NCBI RefSeq assembly: GCF_002831565.1
Contig: NZ_CP025096.1
Coordinates: forward strand, 992,001-1,056,000
Length of the DNA stretch: 64,000 bases
Direction of reading: 5' to 3'
From: Spirosoma pollinicola
GTDB lineage: Bacteria > Bacteroidota > Bacteroidia > Cytophagales > Spirosomataceae
In this document: piece by piece, positions 19,522 to 28,398 of the stretch
Numbering within the stretch: position 1 is the stretch's first letter
Layout of the letters: each line of letters starts with the position of its first letter
The notes under the pieces: generated by a model
What the model was told of the DNA's origin: nothing
Database searches by the model: none
The model's input: only the letters and a program-made list of their open reading frames with translations
Made by a program: the position numbers and the translations under genes

Positions 19522-20187
19522 TCAGAACTTGTACATTAGTTGATTTTGAAGACTTAATTGATAATAATGGTAGTAAGAGTAAGAGGGATGTGAATCAATA
19601 TTGTACTGAATTGTAGGTTGAACAATTAAAGAAATATGATCAGAAAGATTATATGTCATTCCCACTCCTAGCAGCGGAGTAATAACCACCGCTTTGCCAA
19701 CTTTTATGGGTATTAACTCTCCATTTCCACTTAAATCAACATAGCTAGTCCCTCTCAAATCAAATGTGGCTCCGGCTGAAAAGTAAGGCGAGAGCCGTTT
19801 AGTTGATGACTGGTAGTTAATTATTAAGGGAATTTTATACAGATTTGTAAAGGGATGATTATACTTATAGCGAATACTGGAAGCAAAGCCATTCTGCACA
19901 TAGTTAGTTTTACCAGTTGCCGAATGGGTAGCCCAAATACCTGTTCCTACTGACAATTTCGGCGAAAAAGCATAGCGGGCCGTAACGCCCACTAAGTAAC
20001 TAAGACCATTTGAAACAGCACTGAACTCCGTATTAGGAGATTGAGTGGCCGGATCAGCAAATGGAAATATAGCTTTCAAATTAGTATGGGTACAGATGGG
20101 AGCGAGTTGAATCGATAAAGCGAATTTATGTTGCCCAAAGGCAGTATTCACACTGGCGATCAGCAACAAGCAAGTCAGCGTCTTCAT
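19522..20187 (-). CDS. Outer-membrane beta-barrel protein
   Basis: A 221-residue protein from MKTLTCLLLIASVNTAFGQ, a classical signal peptide that fixes the start at 20187. The open frame extends further upstream but lacks export features there. The mature chain has alternating amphipathic strands (YLVGVTARYAFSPKLSVGTG, LSPYFSAGATFDLRG, PLLGVGMTYNLSDHISLIVQ) and ends in an aromatic (LMYKF), typical of porin-like OMP_b-brl proteins in Bacteroidetes. No specific function is indicated. Its 3' end lies 28 bp from IS copy B. Confidence 0.8.
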   Translation of the reverse strand: MKTLTCLLLIASVNTAFGQHKFALSIQLAPICTHTNLKAIFPFADPATQSPNTEFSAVSNGLSYLVGVTARYAFSPKLSVGTGIWATHSATGKTNYVQNGFASSIRYKYNHPFTNLYKIPLIINYQSSTKRLSPYFSAGATFDLRGTSYVDLSGNGELIPIKVGKAVVITPLLGVGMTYNLSDHISLIVQPTIQYNIDSHPSYSYYHYYQLSLQNQLMYKF

Positions 20188-20284
20188 AAGATTGCCATTT
20201 GTTTTTGTTATTCTATGATCACATATAAGCCGTTCTAAGGGATACTTTACATGTAGTTGGCAATCCCAATCTAGGGATATTCCA

Positions 20285-20467
20285 TTAACATAATAAAGGG
20301 CTTTCCCCTTCCCTTTCCAAAGGACTATAGAGCTTGTTTTCAAGGCTTGTATGGGGTGGTTGATCTAGGAATATCCCCCTAGAATGAGATAATTTATATA
20401 AAAATACTAAAAATAGTACAATTATTAATCCAAATATAAAAACGATCTTGGTCACTGACTTGTTCAC
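20285..20467 (-). CDS. Small single-TM hypothetical protein
   Basis: A 60-residue frame from a GTG start that overlaps the stop of the DUF4239 gene by 4 bp (GTGA), which suggests translational coupling. Residues 5-25 (TKIVFIFGLIIVLFLVFLYK) form a membrane helix. The C-terminal half is unremarkable. It is short and without homologues that I recognise, so it could be spurious. Confidence 0.4.
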   Translation of the reverse strand: MNKSVTKIVFIFGLIIVLFLVFLYKLSHSRGIFLDQPPHTSLENKLYSPLEREGESPLLC

Positions 20468-21330
20468 TTTTTTGGCGAAGTGACTCCACTACTCATTACT
20501 TTGCTTAAGACTAATTCATACGCCTGGGGCGAAACGCTCACTTCCCCCCAATAGGGATGGTCCAAGGCAGCGATCAGAAATATCAGCAAACCAATCACCG
20601 CCCCTAATAAACTCACCAGCAACCCATGAAACCAAAACGACTTGACCACGAATAAATAACCGAATGTTACCGTCAACAGCGCCCCCAATAGCACCACATA
20701 CCAAATCACACCCGGCACGCTGCCACTAATGGACTCGGCCCGTAGCCGACGCAGTTCGACCAACGAATTAAACGTTCGAATCGCTTCCTGGTGCAGGATC
20801 TTGGCCGTTTCATTGGTGGGGTCAAACCCCATCAATGGTGCCTGTAAGTCAAGTAATTTGGCCGATTCCCCATCATGGATAAAGCCCTGTCGTTGTAAGG
20901 GCCAGGACTGCTCAATAATAAACCGGGTGTAGGTCCGTACCTGAGTTTGCAGCTGAATTCGCTCTGGGAGGGGATACCCCGCCAGATCCCGGTAGAGCAC
21001 TGCCAAACTAGCGGCTTCTTGCGAAGCTAGTGCCGTTGCCTGGGTGTAATTAGTCCAGGTGGCCACCGTCAGTAGGCCCAGTAATAACCCATATAAGACA
21101 GTTACCCCGGAAAAGAACCAGCCCACGGTTCCATTGTCAATTAAGGTAGCCAAGGTGCCGGCATTCAGCCGACGGTGGATCAGGCGTAGACCTATCAAGG
21201 ACAGGCTCACAAAGCCACTCATGGTTAATAAGGCAAACAGCCAGGTGGGCAAGTTATAGAGCCAGATCATAAAAAGTCCGTTGTCGTCGACCGCATGGAT
21301 CAGCGGAGACCAATTGGCCGGTTGTGGCAT
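20464..21330 (-). CDS. DUF4239 (bestrophin-like) membrane protein
   Basis: A 288-residue protein with two N-terminal TM helices (about 28-50 and 72-95), a soluble helical middle, and two C-terminal TM helices (about 206-225 and 235-255). HPYWGEVSVSP follows, the hallmark of the DUF4239/bestrophin-like family. The segment SQEAASLAVLYRDLAGYP is also typical. Biochemical activity of the family is not established, and the bestrophin resemblance only hints at ion conduction. MIWLYNLPTWL, 21 codons in, is an alternative start. Confidence 0.85.
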   Translation of the reverse strand: MPQPANWSPLIHAVDDNGLFMIWLYNLPTWLFALLTMSGFVSLSLIGLRLIHRRLNAGTLATLIDNGTVGWFFSGVTVLYGLLLGLLTVATWTNYTQATALASQEAASLAVLYRDLAGYPLPERIQLQTQVRTYTRFIIEQSWPLQRQGFIHDGESAKLLDLQAPLMGFDPTNETAKILHQEAIRTFNSLVELRRLRAESISGSVPGVIWYVVLLGALLTVTFGYLFVVKSFWFHGLLVSLLGAVIGLLIFLIAALDHPYWGEVSVSPQAYELVLSKVMSSGVTSPKK

Positions 21331-21653
21331 GGGTTCATCCAGATGGCAGGGAGTAGGCCACCAGCACTAGGGGTAGATACACCCCAGGGGTGGGAATTGT
21401 TCAACCGCACCCCCCTTGCCTGGTCCTTGGCTACGGAGAAGACGCTTATCGTTTATTAAGTAGAGCTTCTTCTATGAAACCAATTTAATCATTTTAAATC
21501 CTATGGTCTTTTACAAACGACCGTTAAAACAGCGCCCTATCGAAGTGCTACCGGGCCGAAGCCCAACACCCGTCAATCACTCGGTGAGCTGCCAGAAACA
21601 AAGACGCTACTGGTCAGTTCTTGCCTAAGACTGACCCCTTCTTTCTACTTCTC

Positions 21654-22229
21654 ATGCATCTGGAGTCCTTGATCATTACCTACGGCTACCCCATCCTGTT
21701 TATAGGTGTATTGCTGGAAGGCGAGGCTTTCTTAATCTTGGCCGCTTATCTAGCCCACCGAGGCTACTTCTCCCTGCCCATTGTGATCGGACTAGCTGCC
21801 CTGGCCTCCTTTGTGATGGCCCAGATTTGGTTTGTGCTCGGCAATCGCTTTGGCACCGCTTTACTGAACCGTCGTCCCAGCTGGCAATCGCGGCTCGTTC
21901 GGGCGGACACCCTGCTACAACGCTACGGCAGTAGCTTGGTCCTGGGGTTTCGCGCCCTGTTGGGCCTACGGACCCTGATTCCGATCGCCATTGGCACATC
22001 AGCCTACCCAGCCCGCCAGTCCACGCTACTCAACGGAGTGGGTGCGTTGATATGGGCCCTGGTGATCGCCTTGGCGGGTAACACGATCGCTCATGGATTG
22101 GAAGTACTAGGCACCGATCTGCGTCAGCATGAACTGGCTGCTGTCGTCGTGATCGCCCTGATCGGTTTGGTTTGGGGGCTGATTCATCTCTACCGCCAGC
22201 CTAAAGTTCCGCGTATAAAAGGTGACTAG
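21654..22229 (+). CDS. DedA/VTT-family membrane protein
   Basis: A 191-residue integral membrane protein starting MHLESLIITYGYPILFIGVL. Family features are GVLLEGEAFLILAAYLAHRG, the re-entrant region, RFGTALLNRR, GFRALLGLRTLIPIAIGTSA (the conserved FxxR...G...G pattern) and C-terminal helices. DedA proteins affect membrane lipid carrier handling, envelope integrity and proton-motive-force homeostasis. An in-frame TTG 11 codons upstream is unlikely to be the start. The following DUF92 gene is on the same strand after 122 bp. Confidence 0.88.
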   Translation: MHLESLIITYGYPILFIGVLLEGEAFLILAAYLAHRGYFSLPIVIGLAALASFVMAQIWFVLGNRFGTALLNRRPSWQSRLVRADTLLQRYGSSLVLGFRALLGLRTLIPIAIGTSAYPARQSTLLNGVGALIWALVIALAGNTIAHGLEVLGTDLRQHELAAVVVIALIGLVWGLIHLYRQPKVPRIKGD

Positions 22230-22351
22230 CGTAAAGGCCATCAATTAAGCCTGTAAAGAGGGTTTAAAGAGACGATTATTTTTTTCTAACTGTCAATTCC
22301 AGTTAGTAGCATACAGAATAGATTAGACAAACGTAGTTTCATAAAAACGTT

Positions 22352-23062
22352 ATGCACCTTCCCTACTGGATTGTCCTATGCGTGCTGCTGGTAGGTATGT
22401 TCCTGAGCGTTAAAGCAGGTAAGCTCAACGTGACGGGTGCCCTAACAGGTGGCCTAGTAGGCTTCGCCATCTTTCTGGGTGCTGGCTTGCCAGGCCTGGT
22501 GATGCTGGGCACTTTTTTTATCGTTGGCTCAGCAGCGACTAGCTGGAAACTAACCGATAAGATAGCGGCTGGCGTAGCCGAATCGAATAAGGGACAACGG
22601 ACCGCTTCCCAGGTTATAGCCAATGCTGGCGTAGCCGGACTAGTTGGTTTGCTGGCCTGGCTCTTTCCTGCGCAAGCTGGCCTATTTCAAGTTATGCTGG
22701 CGGCCAGCTTCGCATCAGCTACCGCCGATACCTGTGCCTCGGAACTGGGCAACGTATACGGTCGGCATTATTATAACGTCCTCACTTGGCGTACCGACAC
22801 TAAAGGCCTGGATGGGGTCGTCAGTCTGGAGGGGACGCTGCTGGGTTTTCTGGGGAGTTGCCTGATTGGACTTATCTATGGGATTGGCTTTGGCTGGGGC
22901 CTGCCTGTTATCTGGATTCTGATGGCCGGCACCGTCGGTAATCTGGTAGACTCAGTGCTGGGGGCCAGTCTGGAGCGAAGGGGGTATCTGAAGAATGACA
23001 CGGTAAATTTTCTCAATACGTTGGTGGCGGCCCTGGTGGCCCTGGTGGTTCAAACCTGGTAA
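22352..23062 (+). CDS. DUF92/TMEM19-family membrane protein
   Basis: A 236-residue polytopic protein with the DUF92 hallmarks: KLNVTGALTGGLVGFAIFLG, the FFIVGSAATSWK region, ATADTCASELGNVYG, DTKGLDGVVSLEGTLLGFLG and GNLVDSVLGASLERRGYLKN near the end. The family includes plant VTE6 phytyl-phosphate kinase and TMEM19, so a lipid-alcohol phosphate kinase activity is possible but not shown for bacteria. It lies in a run of membrane and lipid-type genes (DedA before, ceramidase-like after). Confidence 0.88.
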   Translation: MHLPYWIVLCVLLVGMFLSVKAGKLNVTGALTGGLVGFAIFLGAGLPGLVMLGTFFIVGSAATSWKLTDKIAAGVAESNKGQRTASQVIANAGVAGLVGLLAWLFPAQAGLFQVMLAASFASATADTCASELGNVYGRHYYNVLTWRTDTKGLDGVVSLEGTLLGFLGSCLIGLIYGIGFGWGLPVIWILMAGTVGNLVDSVLGASLERRGYLKNDTVNFLNTLVAALVALVVQTW

Positions 23063-23197
23063 CCCGGCAAACCCATCAGCACCAGCTGTCCAAACTACTG
23101 GGGTAGGTAGGCATGAAAGCCGGTATACGCTGTCTTACCCGGCCTTGTGAGGTGTTACAGATCAGTAAGAGTATAAGTCCATCGGCTTATTAGCGGT

Positions 23198-24025
23198 ATG
23201 GCGCTTCCAACTTTAGACAATCTCCTCCGTCGATCCGCTTATCTGACCATCGGGATGCTGGTGGTTTGGATCGGCTTAGACACCTGGCTCACAGGAACCG
23301 CCTGGGCGGGCCTGCCACTCAGCCAATCGGCGCTAACGGTTGAGTATTGCGAGTTTAATCATGTCCATCGCTTCGTACATCAACCCAGCAATACCTATTC
23401 TAATCTGGTGTACTTCTTTTTGGGCGTACTCATCCTCCAGATTGCCCAGGTAGATACGCAGAAGGGAGGGGAAACGGGTTTAAACCGACTGGAACATTTT
23501 CCTTTGCTTTCAGCCTTGATGGGTGGCTGTTTTGTGTACCTGGGGTTTGGAAGCGCGTTTTTCCATGCGTCGCTCACGTACATCGGCCAGCGGGTGGATA
23601 TGAATGCAACCTACAGCCTTATGCTAACCCTGGCGGGCATTGCGCTGTATCACCTTGGCCATAGGATGAGCTTGACAGCTGCTCAAAAAAAGGGTTGGGT
23701 GCTGATGATATTACTACTGATTGGTGCATTTTTTAAGCTTTCGCTGTTGGTGCCCAGCTCCCGGTTGGTCCCCGCTTTGATTCTAGGGATAAACGTATTG
23801 ATGCTCATCGACTATATTCAGTTCCGAAACGATCGTTCACTTGGCCTGCTGCTGCTGGGTCTAGGCTTGATTGTCGTAGCTATCAAAATCCGGACATTAG
23901 ACGTGCAGAAAGTGAATTGTGATCCGTATGCTTTCTTCCAGGGGCATGCCTTCTGGCATGTACTTACGGGGCTAAGCAGTTTTTGTAGTTACTCATTTTT
24001 TCGTTTCACAAGAATCACCTCTTGA
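23198..24025 (+). CDS. Alkaline-ceramidase-like membrane protein (CREST superfamily)
   Basis: A 275-residue, seven-TM protein with the ceramidase pattern: YCEFNHVHRFVHQPSNTYSN, then GSAFFHASLTYIGQRVDM (metal-ligand His and Asp), and near the C-terminus QGHAFWHVLTGLSSF (two further His). These residues make up the zinc site in alkaline ceramidases and related CREST hydrolases, which cleave the amide of ceramide or related lipids. Sphingolipid-containing Cytophagales would provide a substrate. Specificity is not deducible from sequence alone. Confidence 0.85.
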   Translation: MALPTLDNLLRRSAYLTIGMLVVWIGLDTWLTGTAWAGLPLSQSALTVEYCEFNHVHRFVHQPSNTYSNLVYFFLGVLILQIAQVDTQKGGETGLNRLEHFPLLSALMGGCFVYLGFGSAFFHASLTYIGQRVDMNATYSLMLTLAGIALYHLGHRMSLTAAQKKGWVLMILLLIGAFFKLSLLVPSSRLVPALILGINVLMLIDYIQFRNDRSLGLLLLGLGLIVVAIKIRTLDVQKVNCDPYAFFQGHAFWHVLTGLSSFCSYSFFRFTRITS

Positions 24026-24253
24026 TGTAGGGCAAGCGCCCTCAAGTTGAAGGCATGGCAAGTAGCTAGGGAGCCATTAAAGAGACAGCGATTTTTTAAT
24101 ATCTGTTCAATTATACAAGTTCACTGTGCCGATTAAGTAGACCATCTCAAGGCAAGGCACATACGGTATAGACTCTAAACTAACTTCGATACTAGTTTTG
24201 CGGTTAACAACCAAGCGGGAGCGGCCGACTACTGCTCAGGCCAACCGAAATCT

Positions 24254-24691
24254 ATGAAATCGTATTCAATCCCTAAAGACATTATTCGCCGGGAGCGAAT
24301 GAATAAAACCTTTACTAAATATCACTTAGGCGATGGCCGGGTGTTGCATCATTTTACGGCGGCCAATGACGAGTTGTTTCATGATCACCCCTGGTCTTTT
24401 CGCACCACTATTTTGTCCGGGGGCTACATTGAGGTAGTAGCCGAGCCAAAAGACGACGGAACGTTAGCCCTTACTAAGCACAAGCGCCTTCCGGGGACAA
24501 CGCACCATGTGCAGGCGGGAACGATTCACAAGCTGATTGGGCTGCTGAAAGGGGACTGCTGGACGATGATTGAACCCGGCCAGCCTGAGCGCCAGTCGGG
24601 CTTCTATAAAGCGGATGAAGCAGGCGTCTGGCACCGGTTCTGGAACCAGCGAAAGTGGCGGTTAATGGTTGCTATACCGAGTACAGCCTAA
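24254..24691 (+). CDS. Small cupin-like hypothetical protein
   Basis: A 145-residue soluble protein with a cupin-like metal-binding pattern. FHDHPWSFRTTILSGGYIEV gives two His and a Glu, and HHVQAGTIHKLIG gives further His. The stretch LHHFTAANDELFHDHPWS suggests relation to small phage- and genome-encoded cupins of unknown substrate. It stands alone, with 228 bp upstream and a change of gene types after it. No pathway can be assigned. Confidence 0.7.
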   Translation: MKSYSIPKDIIRRERMNKTFTKYHLGDGRVLHHFTAANDELFHDHPWSFRTTILSGGYIEVVAEPKDDGTLALTKHKRLPGTTHHVQAGTIHKLIGLLKGDCWTMIEPGQPERQSGFYKADEAGVWHRFWNQRKWRLMVAIPSTA

Positions 24692-24878
24692 AACACCAGC
24701 TCCCCAAACCAAGGTTATTTAATTACGGGTAACTAACCATTTGTTCATAAGCTATATACTCTCTCTTAGAGGTGATAGTAGCTTACGTTGCTTTATACTC
24801 GTAGAGTAGATGAATGGCTGTTAATGCTTACTCTCAGCAAAGGATTTGCCGTTTTCTAATTTACTTACTCTACTAACA

Positions 24879-25043
24879 ATGGACATACTTGAAGTGCTAG
24901 CTAAGTGGCTTTTTTGGCTCTTTGATGGAATCGGCGTCAACCTTATTCTTAAGAAGATTGCCAAAGTATTCGACAAAAAGAATGAAGATAGCCCAAATTC
25001 AAATAGCAATTCGTTGATTAGCACAGAGCTACCACAGGTATAA
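24879..25043 (+). CDS. Possible small membrane-associated peptide
   Basis: A 54-residue frame, MDILEVLAKWLFWLFDGIGV, then LILKKIAKVFDKKNEDS and a Ser/Asn-rich tail. The first 25 residues form a hydrophobic or amphipathic helix and the middle is basic. An upstream TTG in frame extends it by 11 residues. It is not recognised. It could be a genuine small protein or chance reading in a region (24692-25337) that otherwise has no gene. Confidence 0.3.
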   Translation: MDILEVLAKWLFWLFDGIGVNLILKKIAKVFDKKNEDSPNSNSNSLISTELPQV

Positions 25044-25337
25044 TTTATCGTTTTATTCAAGGTTACATAATCATGATCTAGCTTTCGCACCATTCTTAAG
25101 TACGATAGTTGGTACTCTTTTGACCTTCCTACCCCTAAAAGCATAATAATAGCACTTTTGTAATGGCTTTATTTCGTACTTCTTAAGCTAATACGAAAAG
25201 TGGGTAGTTTCCTTCATCTCACATAAGAGGGTATTTTGAGAACTCTAGCAATAGGTGATCAAGCCGATCGTCCAAGACAAATTGAAATATAAGCTAATAA
25301 CCGGACTTGAATTACTCTTGCCGCTACGCAAAGCAGC

Positions 25338-25994
25338 CTATCTACCAAAGCACCAATTCCACAGCATTTTTAACAATTCTGTTCCGCTACTCAGAAGACT
25401 TACACATAGGAGAAGCAGACCTATAAAGGCGGCTAAAGAGATGAGGTAGGGCTTGTACACTTTTCGGGTAAAGCGCTCATAGAGGAGTAGCCCCAGGATA
25501 ATCAACAACCCAAGTAAAGCCCCCGAAAGAGGGAAGCTCGGTATTCGGCCAATCGTTGCACCTAGAAACGGCAAGATGGTCAAGACCATAAAACGGGCAT
25601 GATAGGCAAGTCGGTGCCGATATGTGATAGCTAGCGTATAAAACAGAACAAACAGGCTGATATCGAATCCATTATAAACGAATAAAATTAGGTCCTGGGC
25701 ACGCATCTGATGTTGTCGAGCCATCAGTAGTAAGCAAACAATCAGGACTGGTACTAATCCATAAGAAGCTTTGCCCACTAGGCGATGCAATGCAATGTGT
25801 TTCGTTCGGAGCAGGATGGGCTGACCAATCAGCATGGCAAACCACAACAGAATGGTCATTGCGTGGAGATGAACGAGCGTAGTGGTTCCAGTAAAGGTGG
25901 GGAATAAACCGAAGTAGGTTTTATAAAATGCGAGAAAGACAAGGAACAGAACGGCGACAAACAGATAGCTGATGTTTCGGTAGACTTTTTCCAT
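25338..25994 (-). CDS. Six-TM membrane protein, DUF2306-like
   Basis: A 218-residue integral membrane protein with hydrophobic helices near 8-25, 42-60, 77-92, 104-122, 137-170 and 183-203. The segment LHAMTILLWFAMLIGQPILL and then HIALHRLVGKASYGLVP resembles Bacteroidetes proteins annotated as hypothetical or DUF2306-like, with conserved His in helices that could bind haem. It lies 76 bp downstream of an AraC regulator gene on the same strand and may be co-transcribed with it. Confidence 0.75.
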   Translation of the reverse strand: MEKVYRNISYLFVAVLFLVFLAFYKTYFGLFPTFTGTTTLVHLHAMTILLWFAMLIGQPILLRTKHIALHRLVGKASYGLVPVLIVCLLLMARQHQMRAQDLILFVYNGFDISLFVLFYTLAITYRHRLAYHARFMVLTILPFLGATIGRIPSFPLSGALLGLLIILGLLLYERFTRKVYKPYLISLAAFIGLLLLCVSLLSSGTELLKMLWNWCFGR

Positions 25995-26070
25995 GACGAT
26001 AAATGGTTGGCATTCATCGCCAAATCTAGCGTGATAAATGGCGTGGGTTTGGTTAGAAACCCGACGTTAT

Positions 26071-26898
26071 TTAGACTAGCCGCAGGATTTTTTCGGGCGA
26101 GAGGGCATACTGGGCCAGCAAGGTATTGGGCGTTACGCCCGCAAATTCCTTGAATTCCTTGAATAGGTGATGAAAATCCGTATACCCGAAATGAACCGCC
26201 ACGGTCAACCAATCGGCATCAGGATGGGCTTCCTTCCACAAAAACGTCTGGTGGAAACGCGCAATCCGACTGTAGAGTTTGGGGCCGATACCCAACCGTT
26301 CAACAAACTTGCGCTCTAACTGTCGTGGACTCAGGCAGGCTTGATTTGCCAACCAATCCAGCGAAAAACTCGTTGGGTTGTGCAGTAGAAGTTGCCCGAT
26401 TTGATCGACGGCATGACTGTCGGCGCGCACCTGCCGAATTTTCGATAGCAGATAGTATTCGACAACCGCCAGCATCTCGCTATACCCGTTGGTGTTGGCT
26501 AAGCGATCATTAATCCCCCGAACTTCCTGACCGATGATGGATTCGGCGTCTACTTTCAAATCGGTAAATTCAGAGAGGGGTATCCGAAATAAGCGGAATA
26601 AGCCTCCAACGTGAAAAATAACCCGAATCATCAGGTAGTCGGCGGTCGGCATCTTAAAATTAATTCGCGACACGGGTTGACCAAAAATGGCGATCCTTGG
26701 TTCAATCTTCTCCACGCCCGTGCTCGGATTCAAGGACGTAACCAACCCCTTGAGAAAGAATTCTAGGCCATGTTCAGGTAGGGGTGGAAATGGTTTAACC
26801 AAGGGTGAGTTGGTCGGATCATACCTAAAATGGAGGAGCAAATATTCCTTCACAAAAGCTTGGAGAGCTAGCTGGGGTGGAATCCGCTGATAGATCAT
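26071..26898 (-). CDS. AraC-family transcriptional regulator with DUF6597-type N-domain
   Basis: A 275-residue protein. The N-terminal domain (about 1-150) begins MIYQRIPPQLALQAFVKEYL and contains LPEHGLEFFLKG and IFGQPVSRINFKMP, typical of the Bacteroidetes DUF6597 sensor part. The C-terminal AraC domain (about 165-265) has LDWLANQACLSPRQLERKFV, ERLGIGPKLYSRIARFHQT and AVHFGYTDFHHLFKEFKEFA. It probably regulates the membrane protein gene immediately downstream. Confidence 0.9.
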   Translation of the reverse strand: MIYQRIPPQLALQAFVKEYLLLHFRYDPTNSPLVKPFPPLPEHGLEFFLKGLVTSLNPSTGVEKIEPRIAIFGQPVSRINFKMPTADYLMIRVIFHVGGLFRLFRIPLSEFTDLKVDAESIIGQEVRGINDRLANTNGYSEMLAVVEYYLLSKIRQVRADSHAVDQIGQLLLHNPTSFSLDWLANQACLSPRQLERKFVERLGIGPKLYSRIARFHQTFLWKEAHPDADWLTVAVHFGYTDFHHLFKEFKEFAGVTPNTLLAQYALSPEKILRLV

Positions 26899-27096
26899 AC
26901 AGAAAGATAGGTGTTTACAGTTAATTCTGACCTAAGTTTTAGTATTCGGTTAGGCTTCAACTAGACCAATGCTAATTATCCAAAATTCGACCTATCTAAT
27001 GCTTTCTTCTAAGCTAGATTGAGAAAAGGGATCATCCAAACAGGAGTTGTACGACAGCCATACCCCATTTTTGAAGCATACGGATGAAGAATCTAT

Positions 27097-27125
27097 CGTC
27101 TCCCGTAGGAGCGTTTCAGGAGACG
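27097..27125. repeat. Small inverted repeat upstream of the tRNA
   Basis: CGTCTCC (27097-27103) pairs with GGAGACG (27119-27125). It lies in the otherwise featureless 342-bp stretch 26899-27240 between the AraC gene and the tRNA. The promoter of the tRNA should be within the last 60 bp. Confidence 0.35.
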
Positions 27126-27240
27126 GTCATCTTTCAATATCTACCATACACCATTAATAGTGTGCATTTTGGTCATTAATCGTTTTAAGAAAGGCACCCA
27201 TTTCCACAGTAAATGGTTATAGTAGTACCAAATTTAATAT

Positions 27241-27316
27241 GACTCCGTAGCTCAGTTGGTAGAGCAATTGACTCTTAATCAATGGGTCGACAGTTCGAAC
27301 CTGTCCGGGGTCACCA
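27241..27316 (+). tRNA. tRNA-Lys(CTT)
   Basis: A complete cloverleaf: acceptor GACTCCG with CGGGGTC (one G-T pair), D-arm TAGCTCAGTTGGTAGAGCA, anticodon stem ATTGA/TCAAT around loop CTCTTAA (anticodon CTT, Lys), T-arm with GTTCGAAC, discriminator A, and encoded CCA at 27314-27316. No integration-type duplicate of its 3' end was seen nearby, although a serine recombinase remnant lies 1.1 kb downstream. Confidence 0.95.
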
Positions 27317-27318
27317 CT

Positions 27319-27371
27319 AAACACAACAGGCCAGCTGCAACACAACGTGTTATAGTTGGCCTGTTGTGTTT
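27319..27371 (+). terminator. Long hairpin after tRNA-Lys
   Basis: Arms AAACACAACAGGCCA (27319-27333) and TGGCCTGTTGTGTTT (27357-27371) are exact complements around a 23-nt loop, ending in TTTATT. It starts 3 bp after the tRNA CCA end and fits a strong intrinsic terminator. Confidence 0.8.
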
Positions 27372-27886
27372 ATTCTCGTTCCTAAAATTAAACCAGCGTT
27401 ATCTGGGAATGATGAAAACGGGTAACGTATGCTACTGATTAGATTGGACAGATGTTAAAAATGATAGTTCATTTAAATTAGCTTTTTTTACCAATTTATT
27501 GACCTATCTATTCGTTGACATGTCGGTTTTGACGATTTACGGGAGCTAGTTTTAGTGGCAGAAATAGCTCGATTGGCAGGCATAATTTATATCAATTTAC
27601 AAATCGACTTTTGGAGAATGTACAATTGGTTCAGACGAACAGTTGTATCCTCTTCGGAGGTCCGTTATGAAAATGTTACAAAATATAATGATCAAAGAGT
27701 GGTCTACTATCTGATTCTTATAAGCTAGGCGAAAGGGAAGGGTTTGCAATGAACAATTAATCCTGTATTCTCTACTCGTAGGCTACTCACTGGATCGTGG
27801 TGGCAGGCTACCCAATGAATTCTCTTTTCCACTAGCTCCCCACCCGGTTATAACTCATTTATCCAATATCACTTGACTACAAACAC
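27372..27886. other. Intergenic region without recognised gene
   Basis: No convincing coding frame, RNA or repeat was seen between the tRNA terminator and the small hypothetical gene at 27887. Confidence 0.35.
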
Positions 27887-28150
27887 TCACTCTTGTTTGG
27901 GGCTTATGGTGAAAAAAGAGCATCCATCATATTGAACTATAGGATAGTCTTTGTAGCGCATTACATCGGTATCGGAAACCGGCTTGATCAGTTGCTCATC
28001 TTCAATTTGGAGAAGCTGGTGGTAATACTTGCTATTAACATTAAGCTGAAGCTGACAAGCCAACGACTCGGGCGGTAAGACATCGGGTAGCCTTTCCAAG
28101 GAACGCTCAAACAAACCCAGTAAAGGATGTTTATTGAAGAGGCTTTGCAT
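27887..28150 (-). CDS. Hypothetical protein, 87 residues
   Basis: A soluble 87-residue frame (MQSLFNKHPLLGLFERSLER, LPPESLACQLQLNVNSKYYH, VMRYKDYPIVQYDGCSFFTI). No domain is recognised. Residue composition is protein-like with charged and aromatic residues evenly spread, and the start is a clean ATG. It lies between the tRNA and a decayed recombinase, so it may be accessory. Confidence 0.45.
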   Translation of the reverse strand: MQSLFNKHPLLGLFERSLERLPDVLPPESLACQLQLNVNSKYYHQLLQIEDEQLIKPVSDTDVMRYKDYPIVQYDGCSFFTISPKQE

Positions 28151-28302
28151 AACCAGATGGGATAATAGGCGACTCGGCCTCCTTTTTAAAGGTAAAAGGT
28201 TGCTGGGTACATAAGCTACTTAGGGGCTTTCAGCAATTTGCCCCAGTAAAGATAATGGGAGGCACCCTGCGCCGCTACGGTAGTTTTAATAGAATTATAT
28301 TA

Positions 28303-28377
28303 TTTATTGAACCTCCCGTTGAATAAACGTTAAAGTGTTTTGACTTATCATTTAATGAACCTTCCTTTAATAAATGT
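28303..28377. repeat. Pair of imperfect direct repeats with internal dyad
   Basis: TTTATTGAACCTCCCGTTGA (from 28303, ending ATAAACGT at 28330) and TTTAATGAACCTTCCTTTAA (from 28351, ending TAAATGT at 28377) are related direct repeats 48 bp apart. The first is itself nearly palindromic (TTATTGAAC with GTTGAATAA). They lie just beyond the 3' end of the recombinase remnant and could be recombination or regulator sites. Confidence 0.4.
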
Positions 28378-28398
28378 ATAGGCTACAGCTACATTTTT

